DNA from: Terriglobales bacterium
GTDB taxonomy: Bacteria; Acidobacteriota; Terriglobia; Terriglobales; Acidobacteriaceae
Length of the DNA: 64,000 bases
NCBI GenBank assembly: GCA_035651655.1
Contig: DASRFG010000023.1
Span: 124,001-188,000 of the forward strand
Reading direction: 5' to 3'
Part shown: positions 27,281 through 34,986 of the stretch, piece by piece
Numbering within the stretch: the first letter of the stretch is position 1
Layout: every line of letters begins with the position of its first letter
The notes under the pieces: generated by a model
Databases searched by the model: none
What the model saw: only the letters and a program-made list of their open reading frames with translations
Told to the model about the DNA's origin: nothing
Program-made: the position numbers and the translations under genes

Positions 27281-28554
27281 TCCAGTTCCTCGAGCGGAGC
27301 CGGCTTCTGCTCCTGTATATCGCTGTAACCTTTATCGCGGAATGCCGTGGTGTAGTACTGGTGGGCGCGCTCCCATGCCTTGTCATCCGGCAGGCCAAAC
27401 ATCTGCTGGTACAAGGGGGTGCCTGGGAAGGGATACATCGGCACCGGCTCGCTCACCCAAACATCATGGGCCTTGAGGTGCTCCTGAAATTTACGAAGAT
27501 CTGCGCGCTCATCGTGCTCGGTGAGGATCAGGTTGGCTTGCACCCAGGGAATTCGCTTGCGCGCATAAATCAGCAGCTCGGAAAGACGTTCGGTCGAAAG
27601 CCGGCAATTCTTGTTCAACTGGTCGCGACCAGCATCGGTGATGGACTCGATGCCGCATTCCATTGAGATGCAGTGCGCCCTCCCCAACAAGTCGAGGGTT
27701 TCTTCGTTCCAAAGATCAATGCGCGTCTGCAAGCCTATGCTGACGTTTCGTTCGGCAATTCCCTCCAGCAGCTTACAAACGTTCTTGCCAACTCCGAAAA
27801 TCTCATCAATAAAATAGATGTAGTCCACACCGCGCGTAATAACGCGATCTACCTCCGCCAGCACGGCTTCAACATCGCGCTCGCGAAACTTATTGCGGAA
27901 CAGAGTCTTATTGCAGAAAGTGCAAGCCCAGGGACAGCCGCGCGCGAATTCGAGCTCAGCCCCGTGGCCTGAGCCGTGAAACACATGATGGCGATGCCGG
28001 TGGGACTCCACCTTGTAGTTATGGAACTCAAGTGCGCCCAGGCCTTTCATGTCCGCCACGCCCAAGGTTGCGCTTACGTGTTCTCCGGCGTGGTCGCGCC
28101 AGCAGCAGCCCTCGATCTGGGACCACGGTTTGGAAGCCAATTCGGCGATGGTGTAATCGGGCTCTCCCCGCAGAGCAACATCACACTGCAATTTGCGCAG
28201 AGCGGCGCTGGGAGTGGCGGAGGTGTGAGGACCAATGGCCACCTTCACCGATCTTTCGCCGAGAGCCGCGAACCAGGCCTTGGGAACACGCACTTCGGGC
28301 GGTGGGCAGCGCCAGAACAGATAGGAAGGAGCAGTGGGTATGACTAAAAAGTCTGGGTCAAAACTGTCTACTCTCCGTTTAGCTTCTTCCACACTGAAGT
28401 TCTCCAGCTGCGCATCAATCAGCAAGGCCTCGTGGCCGGCCTCGCGCACTTTGTCATAGCTGAAAAGCAACTCAAGAGGATAGTGGGGCTCCTGGCATCC
28501 GAAATAGATCGAACCGGTGAAGCTCCAGTTGGGATTCACAAGCGCGAATTTCAC
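27268..28554 (-). CDS. B12-binding domain radical SAM protein
   Basis: A 428-residue protein with an N-terminal cobalamin-binding-type Rossmann domain (residues 1-140: MKFALVNPNWSF, EALLIDAQLENFS, VIPTAPSYLFW) and then a radical SAM domain. The cluster motif is Cys207-x3-Cys211-x2-Cys214 in RGCPWACTFCNKTLFR, followed by YFIDEIFGVGK. It probably uses SAM and cobalamin for a methylation or carbon-skeleton reaction on a sugar or a glycolipid. From memory, not checked, a family of B12 radical SAM proteins occurs in a conserved multi-gene glycan cluster of Rhizobiales ('rhizo-twelve'), and the present neighbours resemble it. It overlaps both adjacent genes. Confidence 0.92.
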   Translation of the reverse strand: MKFALVNPNWSFTGSIYFGCQEPHYPLELLFSYDKVREAGHEALLIDAQLENFSVEEAKRRVDSFDPDFLVIPTAPSYLFWRCPPPEVRVPKAWFAALGERSVKVAIGPHTSATPSAALRKLQCDVALRGEPDYTIAELASKPWSQIEGCCWRDHAGEHVSATLGVADMKGLGALEFHNYKVESHRHRHHVFHGSGHGAELEFARGCPWACTFCNKTLFRNKFRERDVEAVLAEVDRVITRGVDYIYFIDEIFGVGKNVCKLLEGIAERNVSIGLQTRIDLWNEETLDLLGRAHCISMECGIESITDAGRDQLNKNCRLSTERLSELLIYARKRIPWVQANLILTEHDERADLRKFQEHLKAHDVWVSEPVPMYPFPGTPLYQQMFGLPDDKAWERAHQYYTTAFRDKGYSDIQEQKPAPLEELECAS

Positions 28555-29657
28555 GCCGCCACCTCGGGGACGTGCTCCAGCGAGGTTCCCGGCAGACGCT
28601 CGGCCACCGCCGCAGGGGTGAAGAGCTCACGATTTCGCCTCCACCACTCGTACATCGCTTCCAGTGTTTCAGGAAGACTGATCTGCGGTTTCCACCCCGT
28701 ATCGCGACGCAACTTGCTGAAGTCGGTTACATACACCAGTTGATCGCCTGGCCGCATGGGAGAAAGCTGATACTGGAGAGTACGTCCCGTCAGTCGCCTG
28801 ATTTCGGTGATCAACTCCAAGAGGGACGCGGTGTTTCCCTGTCCACCGCCGACGTTGTACACCTGACCTGCTGTGTTCGCCCGGTGCTCACGTGCTGCTT
28901 CAAACGCACGCAGCAAATCGTCAACGCAAAGAATGTCGCGTACCTGCCGACCGTCGCCGTAGATGTAGACCGGGCTGCCGCTCAGCGCGGAATAGAGGAA
29001 ATGTGCCACCCAGCCCTGGTCTTCATTGCCAAACTGGTGCGGACCGGCGATGCAAGACATGCGGAATACAACAGTGGGAATTTTAAAAATCCGCGCATAG
29101 TCGTGCACGTACTGGTCAGCCGCTCCTTTCGAGCAGCCGTAAGGGGAGTGGAAATCGAGGGGCTGTGATTCGGGTACGCCCCAAACGTCCGCATACCCAT
29201 AACGGGTGGCGCTGGCGATCAAGCGGTAAGAGTTGAGTTCGCCATAAACTTTGTTGGTGGAAGTGAACAACAGGAAGGGACGGCGATCACTCTTGCGAAT
29301 CGCCTCCAAGATATTGAAAGTACCTCCCATATTCACTTCGAAATCGGTACGAGGGTCGCTCACTGAGGTGGTGACCGCCACCTGTGCCGCAAAATGGTAG
29401 ATCTCTGTGGCGGAGCGAACCGCACGCTCTACCATGGCAGAGTTGCGCACATCGCCAATTGTGATCTGCAGCCGGCCCGACCGCCCGGCAATGCTCTGCA
29501 GCTCTGCAAGGTTATGCCGCACCCCCTGCCGAGAAAGATTGTCATAGATGTGGACTTTTGCGTCAGTATTTGCGAGCAGACACCGCGCCCAATTAGAACC
29601 TATGAAGCCAGCCCCACCGAATATCAGCACCGACCGGAATGATTCTGTTTTTTTCAT
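28551..29657 (-). CDS. NAD-dependent sugar epimerase (CDP-paratose 2-epimerase-like)
   Basis: An extended SDR of about 368 residues, from ATG 29655-29657 (MKKTESFRS); the frame is open 7 codons further to a GTG-like start. It has LIFGGAGFIGSNWARCL for NAD, TSTNKVYGEL, and SPYGCSKGAADQYVHDYA with catalytic Tyr and Lys. The segment CIAGPHQFGNEDQGWVAHF is characteristic of CDP-paratose/tyvelose 2-epimerases. It should act on a nucleotide-activated sugar in the cytoplasm. It overlaps the radical SAM gene by ATGA, suggesting supply of its substrate or of a donor for the CgeB-like transferases. The exact sugar is inference. Confidence 0.9.
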   Translation of the reverse strand: MKKTESFRSVLIFGGAGFIGSNWARCLLANTDAKVHIYDNLSRQGVRHNLAELQSIAGRSGRLQITIGDVRNSAMVERAVRSATEIYHFAAQVAVTTSVSDPRTDFEVNMGGTFNILEAIRKSDRRPFLLFTSTNKVYGELNSYRLIASATRYGYADVWGVPESQPLDFHSPYGCSKGAADQYVHDYARIFKIPTVVFRMSCIAGPHQFGNEDQGWVAHFLYSALSGSPVYIYGDGRQVRDILCVDDLLRAFEAAREHRANTAGQVYNVGGGQGNTASLLELITEIRRLTGRTLQYQLSPMRPGDQLVYVTDFSKLRRDTGWKPQISLPETLEAMYEWWRRNRELFTPAAVAERLPGTSLEHVPEVAA

Positions 29658-29717
29658 TTCGTTACTCGATAAATGCATTCGCCAATAAAGCGTGCTTGAG
29701 ATTTTCTATTGAAGAAT

Positions 29718-30839
29718 TCAGGCCGCCAGACCATATTGCGTAAGTTTTTCAACCGCCTCTGCCGCTCGATCCTCCGCGGTTTGCGAGCCCAACCAGCGCA
29801 CCAATTCTTGAATACCATCCGCAAAACGCACCTGCGGCTCATATCCGAGCAGCTTTCGAGCCGCAGAAATGTCCGCAAAGCAGTGACGAATATCTCCGCC
29901 ACGGTACTTTCCAGTAATCTCCGGACTCAAGTCGCTGCCCAACGCCCGAGCCAATTCGCAAGCTACGTCGCGGACTGTGATTGCCTCGCCCGAACCCACG
30001 TTCAGGGCTCTTCCGTTCGCATTTGCAAGTTCCATCGCCAGCAAGTTGGCCTGTACTACGTCGTAGACGCTTACGAAATCCCGCATTTGCAACCCATCTT
30101 CAAACACCAGCGGAGGATTTCCGTTCATCAGCCGCGAGGCGAAGATTGCAGCGACCCCGGTATATGGATTGGAGAGGGCCTGGCGGGAACCATAGATGTT
30201 GAAGTAGCGGAGGGCCACGACGGGCAGCTCATAGGTCCGCCCGAAAAGCAGTGCCATCTCCTCCTGATCTTTCTTCGAAAGCGCGTAGATGGAGGTAGCC
30301 TGCAGGGGCTTTGATTCGTCGGTGCCCACGGGCTTCAAAACGGAGCCACAGCGGGGGCAAAGGGCCTCCCAGGATTTTTGTTTGAGCTGAGCTGTTGGTC
30401 TAGGTGGAGGGGCCACCTCCCCGCAAGTGGAGCAAAGGTATTTACCTTCACCATAAATTGACATTGAAGATGCGACGATCAGTTTCTCTATTCGGCAGCG
30501 GGTATCAAGCAGCGCCTGAAGCAGATTGGCGGTGCCTTGCGTATTTGCGCCCATGTAATGGGCGATCTCGTACATGGACTGACCCACTCCGACGGCGGCG
30601 GCCAGGTGAAATATCACATCTACATTGCGGACTGCCTCGCGAACCTGGTCGGGGTCACGCATGTCGCCGTTAACAAATTCGATTTCAGAAGCCAAATATC
30701 CGGGACGCCCATCGGCATGAACCTGTGGCGTCAAATTGTCATAAACGCGGACCGTGTGCCCACGTTTTAACAAGGCATCAATGAGGTGCGATCCTAAAAA
30801 TCCGGCTCCACCGGTGACCAACACTCTCTTGTTATTCAT
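29718..30839 (-). CDS. NAD-dependent epimerase with zinc-ribbon insert (dTDP-L-rhamnose 4-epimerase-like)
   Basis: A 373-residue extended SDR with VLVTGGAGFLGSHLID and active-site Tyr185/Lys189 in YALSKKDQEEM. Between the catalytic Ser strand (SSMSIYGEG) and the Tyr lies an insert with two Cys pairs, CSTC (136-139) and CPRC (161-164), a zinc-ribbon-like module. The same insert position and the PVGTDESKPL sequence after it are, as I recall, known from dTDP-L-rhamnose 4-epimerases such as WbiB. A 4-epimerase making dTDP-6-deoxy-talose is therefore the best guess. It is followed by the other epimerase after 60 bases. Confidence 0.88.
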   Translation of the reverse strand: MNNKRVLVTGGAGFLGSHLIDALLKRGHTVRVYDNLTPQVHADGRPGYLASEIEFVNGDMRDPDQVREAVRNVDVIFHLAAAVGVGQSMYEIAHYMGANTQGTANLLQALLDTRCRIEKLIVASSMSIYGEGKYLCSTCGEVAPPPRPTAQLKQKSWEALCPRCGSVLKPVGTDESKPLQATSIYALSKKDQEEMALLFGRTYELPVVALRYFNIYGSRQALSNPYTGVAAIFASRLMNGNPPLVFEDGLQMRDFVSVYDVVQANLLAMELANANGRALNVGSGEAITVRDVACELARALGSDLSPEITGKYRGGDIRHCFADISAARKLLGYEPQVRFADGIQELVRWLGSQTAEDRAAEAVEKLTQYGLAA

Positions 30840-30931
30840 GTCCGCTTCAGATAAATGCGGAGAAAGATCTGGAGGCCCCTTTTGCCACCATGCTCCGCCG
30901 CATCAAGAGGTTGGATGGATAAGTACTTACC

Positions 30932-30949
30932 TGAGATGCCATCCGGAGG
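30932..30949. repeat. intergenic 18-nt direct repeat, copy 1
   Basis: TGAGATGCCATCCGGAGG lies in the 190-base gap between the GH-like gene and the epimerase gene. It differs in three of 18 positions from a copy at 32921-32938. Both sit in spacers of the same gene cluster and in the same orientation, so they could be a shared regulatory or REP-like element. Confidence 0.4.
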
Positions 30950-31029
30950 GCGACAGAGTCAGCCCTTCAAAGACGCTCAATGACGGCTCCTGGCCAGCGC
31001 TGACAACACTGTCTGGAACGTTTTGCGAG

Positions 31030-31971
31030 CTAGCGGGCAGCACTGAAATCTTTTGCAATAGGAAAGCCTAGCTCGCGGTGGTTATTTGCAGTTGTGGGAG
31101 CATAGCGGTCCACCGCCCACGCTGCAAAATCAGCAAAGTCTTGCGATTGCTTCGGCGGACTCGTGTAGTGAGGAACCATGCCCAAGTGTTCTGGTGTGAA
31201 ACAAAGAGTGAGAGTAGTCTCGAACTCATCCAATGCGTGCATCTGACGGTCGAACCAGATTTGCGCGTCAGGACGAAAAGAATCTGCCCAGCTGATCCCG
31301 GTTCTCAGATAACGAACCCCGAGCCGACGGAGCCATTGCACGCCCGTTTCCAAACGGTGATCCTGATAATGAAACCACTGGCAGATGCCCAGTCCTTGTG
31401 GAAAGTCGGACGCCGATATCTTGGGAGTACCGTCTTCCCGCAACAGTCCCATGTAATAGTGCCGATAATAGGAACTGCCTTCCGATTCTTTGTGGCGAGT
31501 GGTAGCGGTCCAGGTTGCGGGCAAATCAAAGAGGCTGTACCAATGAATCCGTTCGACCAAAGGAAGCAGGAGTTCGGCAGTTTTGTGCAGTCCAAATAGC
31601 TGCACTTCCTCAGCTCCGAAGGACGATGCGCCGGCTTCGGAAACCCACACCGGCTTGTCGGTCACCTGTCGAATTTCGTCAATCTTCTCCGGCCAGCTAT
31701 GAATGTCCCAGTGGTTCCAGTCGAGTGGAAAACCGTGGACCGCGACAATATCAACTTCCTTGAGCACGCCGTGCGAGGCCATCAGTTGCATGAAATTGGG
31801 ATCTATAGGAGAAATGCCACCCAACACGACCTTCAGGCTGGGATTAACGCCGCGAATCGCGCGGGCTGCAGTGATTGCCATTTCCGCAAACAATTTCCAG
31901 TCGGGATCTACTTTGAAGTCCCAATGGGAAAGATTGTTGGGTTCATTCCACAGCATCACGGCTTCAACCAT
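31030..31971 (-). CDS. clan-A glycosidase, apparently circularly permuted
   Basis: A 313-residue protein related to GH39/GH5-type TIM-barrel glycosidases. It begins at the acid/base motif WNEPN (Glu10), which in ordinary members lies in the middle of the barrel. It continues through LGGISPIDP, VDIVAVHGFPLDW and KPVWVSEAGASSFG (candidate nucleophile Glu112). After residue 190 comes ICQWFHYQDHRLETGVQWLR, then RYLRTGISWADSFRPD and DFADFAAWAVDRYAP. Those last strands normally form β1-β3 and precede NEP. A TGA lies six codons upstream of the ATG, so no N-terminal extension exists. GGAG precedes the ATG by 6 bases. It is probably a cytoplasmic hydrolase or transglycosidase acting on the cluster's glycan. 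Confidence 0.85.
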   Translation of the reverse strand: MVEAVMLWNEPNNLSHWDFKVDPDWKLFAEMAITAARAIRGVNPSLKVVLGGISPIDPNFMQLMASHGVLKEVDIVAVHGFPLDWNHWDIHSWPEKIDEIRQVTDKPVWVSEAGASSFGAEEVQLFGLHKTAELLLPLVERIHWYSLFDLPATWTATTRHKESEGSSYYRHYYMGLLREDGTPKISASDFPQGLGICQWFHYQDHRLETGVQWLRRLGVRYLRTGISWADSFRPDAQIWFDRQMHALDEFETTLTLCFTPEHLGMVPHYTSPPKQSQDFADFAAWAVDRYAPTTANNHRELGFPIAKDFSAAR

Positions 31972-32006
31972 TTCAAGCTCCGTCTTTCATTGTTGGCTGC
32001 GGGCGT

Positions 32007-32831
32007 CTACAGTGTGCCCGCTAGTTCAAGATCGAGAATGTATTGTCCATCTCGGACAGCGTTTCGCGGTGTGCAAAGCCATGTCTCTGCCTCAGGATGA
32101 GCCATGATTTGCAAGCCAGAACTGCGCAGCATTGCTTCAGCGGCCGGACGATTCGGCAGCCACCAGTTGGTAGGATCGTCGGCGTAGCTGTGCTCGATAA
32201 AATACATGCAGGGAAAATCCGGGCTCTCGAATATCTGCTTATTCCAGAAGTGGTAGTTCTTGTCCCACTGCTTTGCTGCTTCCGATCCTCTGATCATGGT
32301 CTGGAAGAGCAAGCTTCCGCGGACCTTCTTAATGACTTTATCCAGCGCGAAGAGTGGGTACCGCAGGTGATAAAACACACCCATGAACAACACGTAATCG
32401 AACTGACCGGAAATCTGGTCAACCTCATAGACCGAACGCTTCTCAAATTGAATGTCCAAACCCAGGGTTTGTGCGGCAAAACGAGCCTGGTTAAGGTAGC
32501 GATCGTCCACGTCAATTCCCAGCACCCGGTCGGCTCCTCGACGCTTCATCTCGATGGAGTAGAAGCCGCCATTACAGCCGATATCCAGTACCTCCGCGCC
32601 CCTGAGGTCATCAGGAATTGCGGACGCAATGTGTTTCCACTTGACCTGGGGGAAGTCTCCTAAAAAATGGTTGGGAGCGGTCGGAATGCCGTAAAGATCA
32701 AGGTTGTGGAACCATTCACCCAATTCATCAATCCGGTGGGCCAGCGCCTCTCGATTCAGGGAAGTAATCGCCGGTGCGGCTGGCATTCCAGGTTTGTGAT
32801 TTGTGGTCCCGGGCAGATTTGAGGTTGACAT
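32007..32831 (-). CDS. SAM-dependent methyltransferase, CmoB-like fold
   Basis: About 274 residues from ATG 32829-32831, with a GTG four codons upstream as alternative. The class I SAM motif reads VLDIGCNGGFYSIEM (near residues 81-95 of the longer form) followed by VLGIDVDDRYLNQA. Later segments FDYVLFMGVFYHLRYP, QTMIRGSE and FIEHSYADDPTNWWLPN match CmoB-type tRNA carboxymethyl/methyltransferases, but the rest of the CmoB N-terminus is absent. From memory, such 'Rta_06860-type' methyltransferases are found next to B12 radical SAM and epimerase genes. Methylation of a sugar in the cluster product is therefore likely. It is the first gene of the minus-strand cluster. Confidence 0.88.
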   Translation of the reverse strand: MSTSNLPGTTNHKPGMPAAPAITSLNREALAHRIDELGEWFHNLDLYGIPTAPNHFLGDFPQVKWKHIASAIPDDLRGAEVLDIGCNGGFYSIEMKRRGADRVLGIDVDDRYLNQARFAAQTLGLDIQFEKRSVYEVDQISGQFDYVLFMGVFYHLRYPLFALDKVIKKVRGSLLFQTMIRGSEAAKQWDKNYHFWNKQIFESPDFPCMYFIEHSYADDPTNWWLPNRPAAEAMLRSSGLQIMAHPEAETWLCTPRNAVRDGQYILDLELAGTL

Positions 32832-32920
32832 TGTGCGTGGCACTTGAGCCTAACAAGGCGGGAACACAGCGCAAAGCAGGTGTTCCGTCTCTGGGCGAGA
32901 TTAGATGCCGGACCCATAGC

Positions 32921-32938
32921 TGAGATGCCCTCCGGGGC
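32921..32938. repeat. intergenic 18-nt direct repeat, copy 2
   Basis: TGAGATGCCCTCCGGGGC lies upstream of the methyltransferase gene that heads the glycan cluster, in the spacer after the two-component genes. It matches the copy at 30932-30949 in 15 of 18 positions and has the same orientation. Confidence 0.4.
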
Positions 32939-32970
32939 CCTGGACACCAAGTCCGAATGATGGCAGGGCC

Positions 32971-33471
32971 TTAGCTGGGAACCTCAGCTGTGATGCCCAA
33001 TCGTGAGCAGAGATCAGTGGTTCGCTCCTGAATGGATCGGATTTTCGACTGCGCTACTGGAGGCAGGCCCGGCACGCCCAATACCAGATCGCAGGAGAGC
33101 AGAATGGCGGTAACTGAGTCACGTAGTTCATTGCGCAAATTGCGCTCTGCCTGGTCATGCGCCTGTTGGGTCTCGCGCCGGTGGCGTTCCAAAGCGTGCC
33201 GCAAATCCCGCGCGACCCGTTCGGCACTGCTGATGCCCAGATTTACAAAGAGAGTGACGCCGGCGCCGGTATGCCGCAGCAAGACTTCGGCCCCATCGGG
33301 GTCGGCTTCGGCGAGAGATTCATCTATGATAACTGCGGAATACTCAGCCGAGCGCAACATTCTGCTGGCCTGTCGAAAACTCTCCGCCGATTCGGTGCTT
33401 TCCTGGGTTCCTGTCTGCAATGCGGCGGCGCATTCTTTAGCGCATGCTGAAGGCGTGATTAGAAGAATCAT
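32971..33471 (-). CDS. degenerate receiver plus DHp-like regulatory protein
   Basis: A 166-residue protein. Residues 1-100 resemble a response-regulator receiver (SAEYSAVIIDESLAEADPDGA) but lack the invariant acidic triad in standard form. The C-terminal helices (LRNELRDSVTAILLSCDLVL) mimic the histidine-kinase DHp region LRNELRTPLTAILL with Arg/Asp where His would be, and no ATPase domain follows. It probably modulates the adjacent NtrC-type system as a docking or scaffold protein. It is the last gene of that minus-strand group, 112 bases after the regulator gene. Confidence 0.7.
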   Translation of the reverse strand: MILLITPSACAKECAAALQTGTQESTESAESFRQASRMLRSAEYSAVIIDESLAEADPDGAEVLLRHTGAGVTLFVNLGISSAERVARDLRHALERHRRETQQAHDQAERNLRNELRDSVTAILLSCDLVLGVPGLPPVAQSKIRSIQERTTDLCSRLGITAEVPS

Positions 33472-33582
33472 GCCCCCGCGAGTTGCACGTCCGGGGCCGA
33501 AGTGTCGCGCTTGAAAACAACCGGGTTAGCATCTGTGGTTACGAGCGCTTTCCCCGACTGGTACGGGCCTTTGGGAAAGCGG

Positions 33583-34986
33583 TCAGTTTTGGGAAGTGTA
33601 CTCTTTGAGTTTTCGGTACAGGGTAGTCTTACCGATGCCCAGGAGCTTGGCCGCCAGCAGCTTGTCGCCATTAAGCTGCTCGATGGCACTCAAGATGGTT
33701 TGCCTCTCCAACTCAGCAATGGGCAGAATCTTGCCATCGCCGGAGTCCCCCAGCTGTACGGGAGATTGGGCATTCTGCAGTGCGGTTGGCATATCTGCTA
33801 TGTGAAGCACAGGGCCTGAACTCATGGCGACTGCGCGCTCCAGGCAGTTCTCCAGCTCTCGAACATTGCCCGGCCAATCATACGAGAGCATGACCTTGAG
33901 GGCGTCATCGGAAAGAGTGCGCTGCACTCCCGTGCTGCGTGCCAGGCGATCCAAAAAATGGCTTGCCATTAAAGGAATGTCTTGCCGCCGCTCGCGCAGG
34001 GGAGGAATGCGCAGCGTGAGCACGTTCAGGCGAAAGTAGAGGTCACGCCGAAAGGTTCCCTGGGCGACGCCCTGCTCCAGGTCGCGGTTAGTAGCTGCAA
34101 GAATGCGAACATTGATAGGCATGCTTTTGGTGCTGCCCACCGCTCGAATTTCCTTTTCCTGGATCGCGCGCAGCAGTTTGGCCTGCAAGTCCACTGAAAG
34201 TTCGGCGATCTCGTCTAGAAACACTGTCCCGCTGTCGGCGATTGCCAGCAGCCCATCCTTGGAGCGGGCAGCGCCGGTAAATGCGCCGCGTACATATCCG
34301 AAGAGTTCGCTCTCGATCAGGGTGGGAACTAAAGAGCCACAGTCCACTGCAATGAAGGGACGGTCACGATAGGGTCCAGAAAAATGGATAGAGCGTGCCA
34401 CCAGCTCTTTCCCCGTGCCACTTTCTCCCAAGATGAGCACGGGATGGGTGCTGTGTGCCGCCTTGGAGATGATGCGAAACAACTTTTCCATCTCTGGCGA
34501 GCGGCCCACGATGTTGCCGAACCCCTGTTTGGACTTTGCTTTTTCCCGCAACATTCGGTTTTCCGTCTTAAGTTTTAGACTCCCGGTGATGCGCTCCAAC
34601 AGCAGCTGGAGTTCCTCCACACTGAAGGGCTTGGTTAGATAATCGTAAGCTCCATTCTTCATTGCTTGCACCGCCGATTGCACGGTGGCGTAGCCGGTGA
34701 TCATCACCGCAATAGCGTCGGGACGGTGTTCACGGGTGTACCGTAGCGCCTCAAGACCTCCGGCCCCGGGGAGCTTAAGGTCGAGGAACACCACATCAAC
34801 GGGTTGCGAATCCATCAGCCGATAAGCGTGTTCCGCGGAATCCGCGATCATCGTGTTGAATCCGAGTGACTGACCTACCTCTCGGCAAGCTTCACGAATG
34901 GAACGCTCGTCATCAACAATGAGCAGATTCAGAAAATTGGCCCCTTCCATCTGGGCGGTTGATCCCGCGGCTTCGGCTGTCAGCAT
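33583..34986 (-). CDS. NtrC-family sigma-54-dependent response regulator
   Basis: A 467-residue regulator. Receiver: LLIVDDERSIRE with phospho-acceptor Asp69 (VVFLDLKLPG) and Lys119. AAA+ domain: Walker A GESGTGKE (187-194), the sigma-54 contact loop GAFTGAA (234-240) and FLDEIAELSVDLQAKLL. The C-terminal Fis-type helix-turn-helix is AAKLLGIGKTTLYRKLKEY. It should activate sigma-54 promoters after phosphorylation by the kinase encoded just upstream, whose stop codon overlaps its start by 7 bases. No target promoter was located. Confidence 0.95.
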   Translation of the reverse strand: MLTAEAAGSTAQMEGANFLNLLIVDDERSIREACREVGQSLGFNTMIADSAEHAYRLMDSQPVDVVFLDLKLPGAGGLEALRYTREHRPDAIAVMITGYATVQSAVQAMKNGAYDYLTKPFSVEELQLLLERITGSLKLKTENRMLREKAKSKQGFGNIVGRSPEMEKLFRIISKAAHSTHPVLILGESGTGKELVARSIHFSGPYRDRPFIAVDCGSLVPTLIESELFGYVRGAFTGAARSKDGLLAIADSGTVFLDEIAELSVDLQAKLLRAIQEKEIRAVGSTKSMPINVRILAATNRDLEQGVAQGTFRRDLYFRLNVLTLRIPPLRERRQDIPLMASHFLDRLARSTGVQRTLSDDALKVMLSYDWPGNVRELENCLERAVAMSSGPVLHIADMPTALQNAQSPVQLGDSGDGKILPIAELERQTILSAIEQLNGDKLLAAKLLGIGKTTLYRKLKEYTSQN

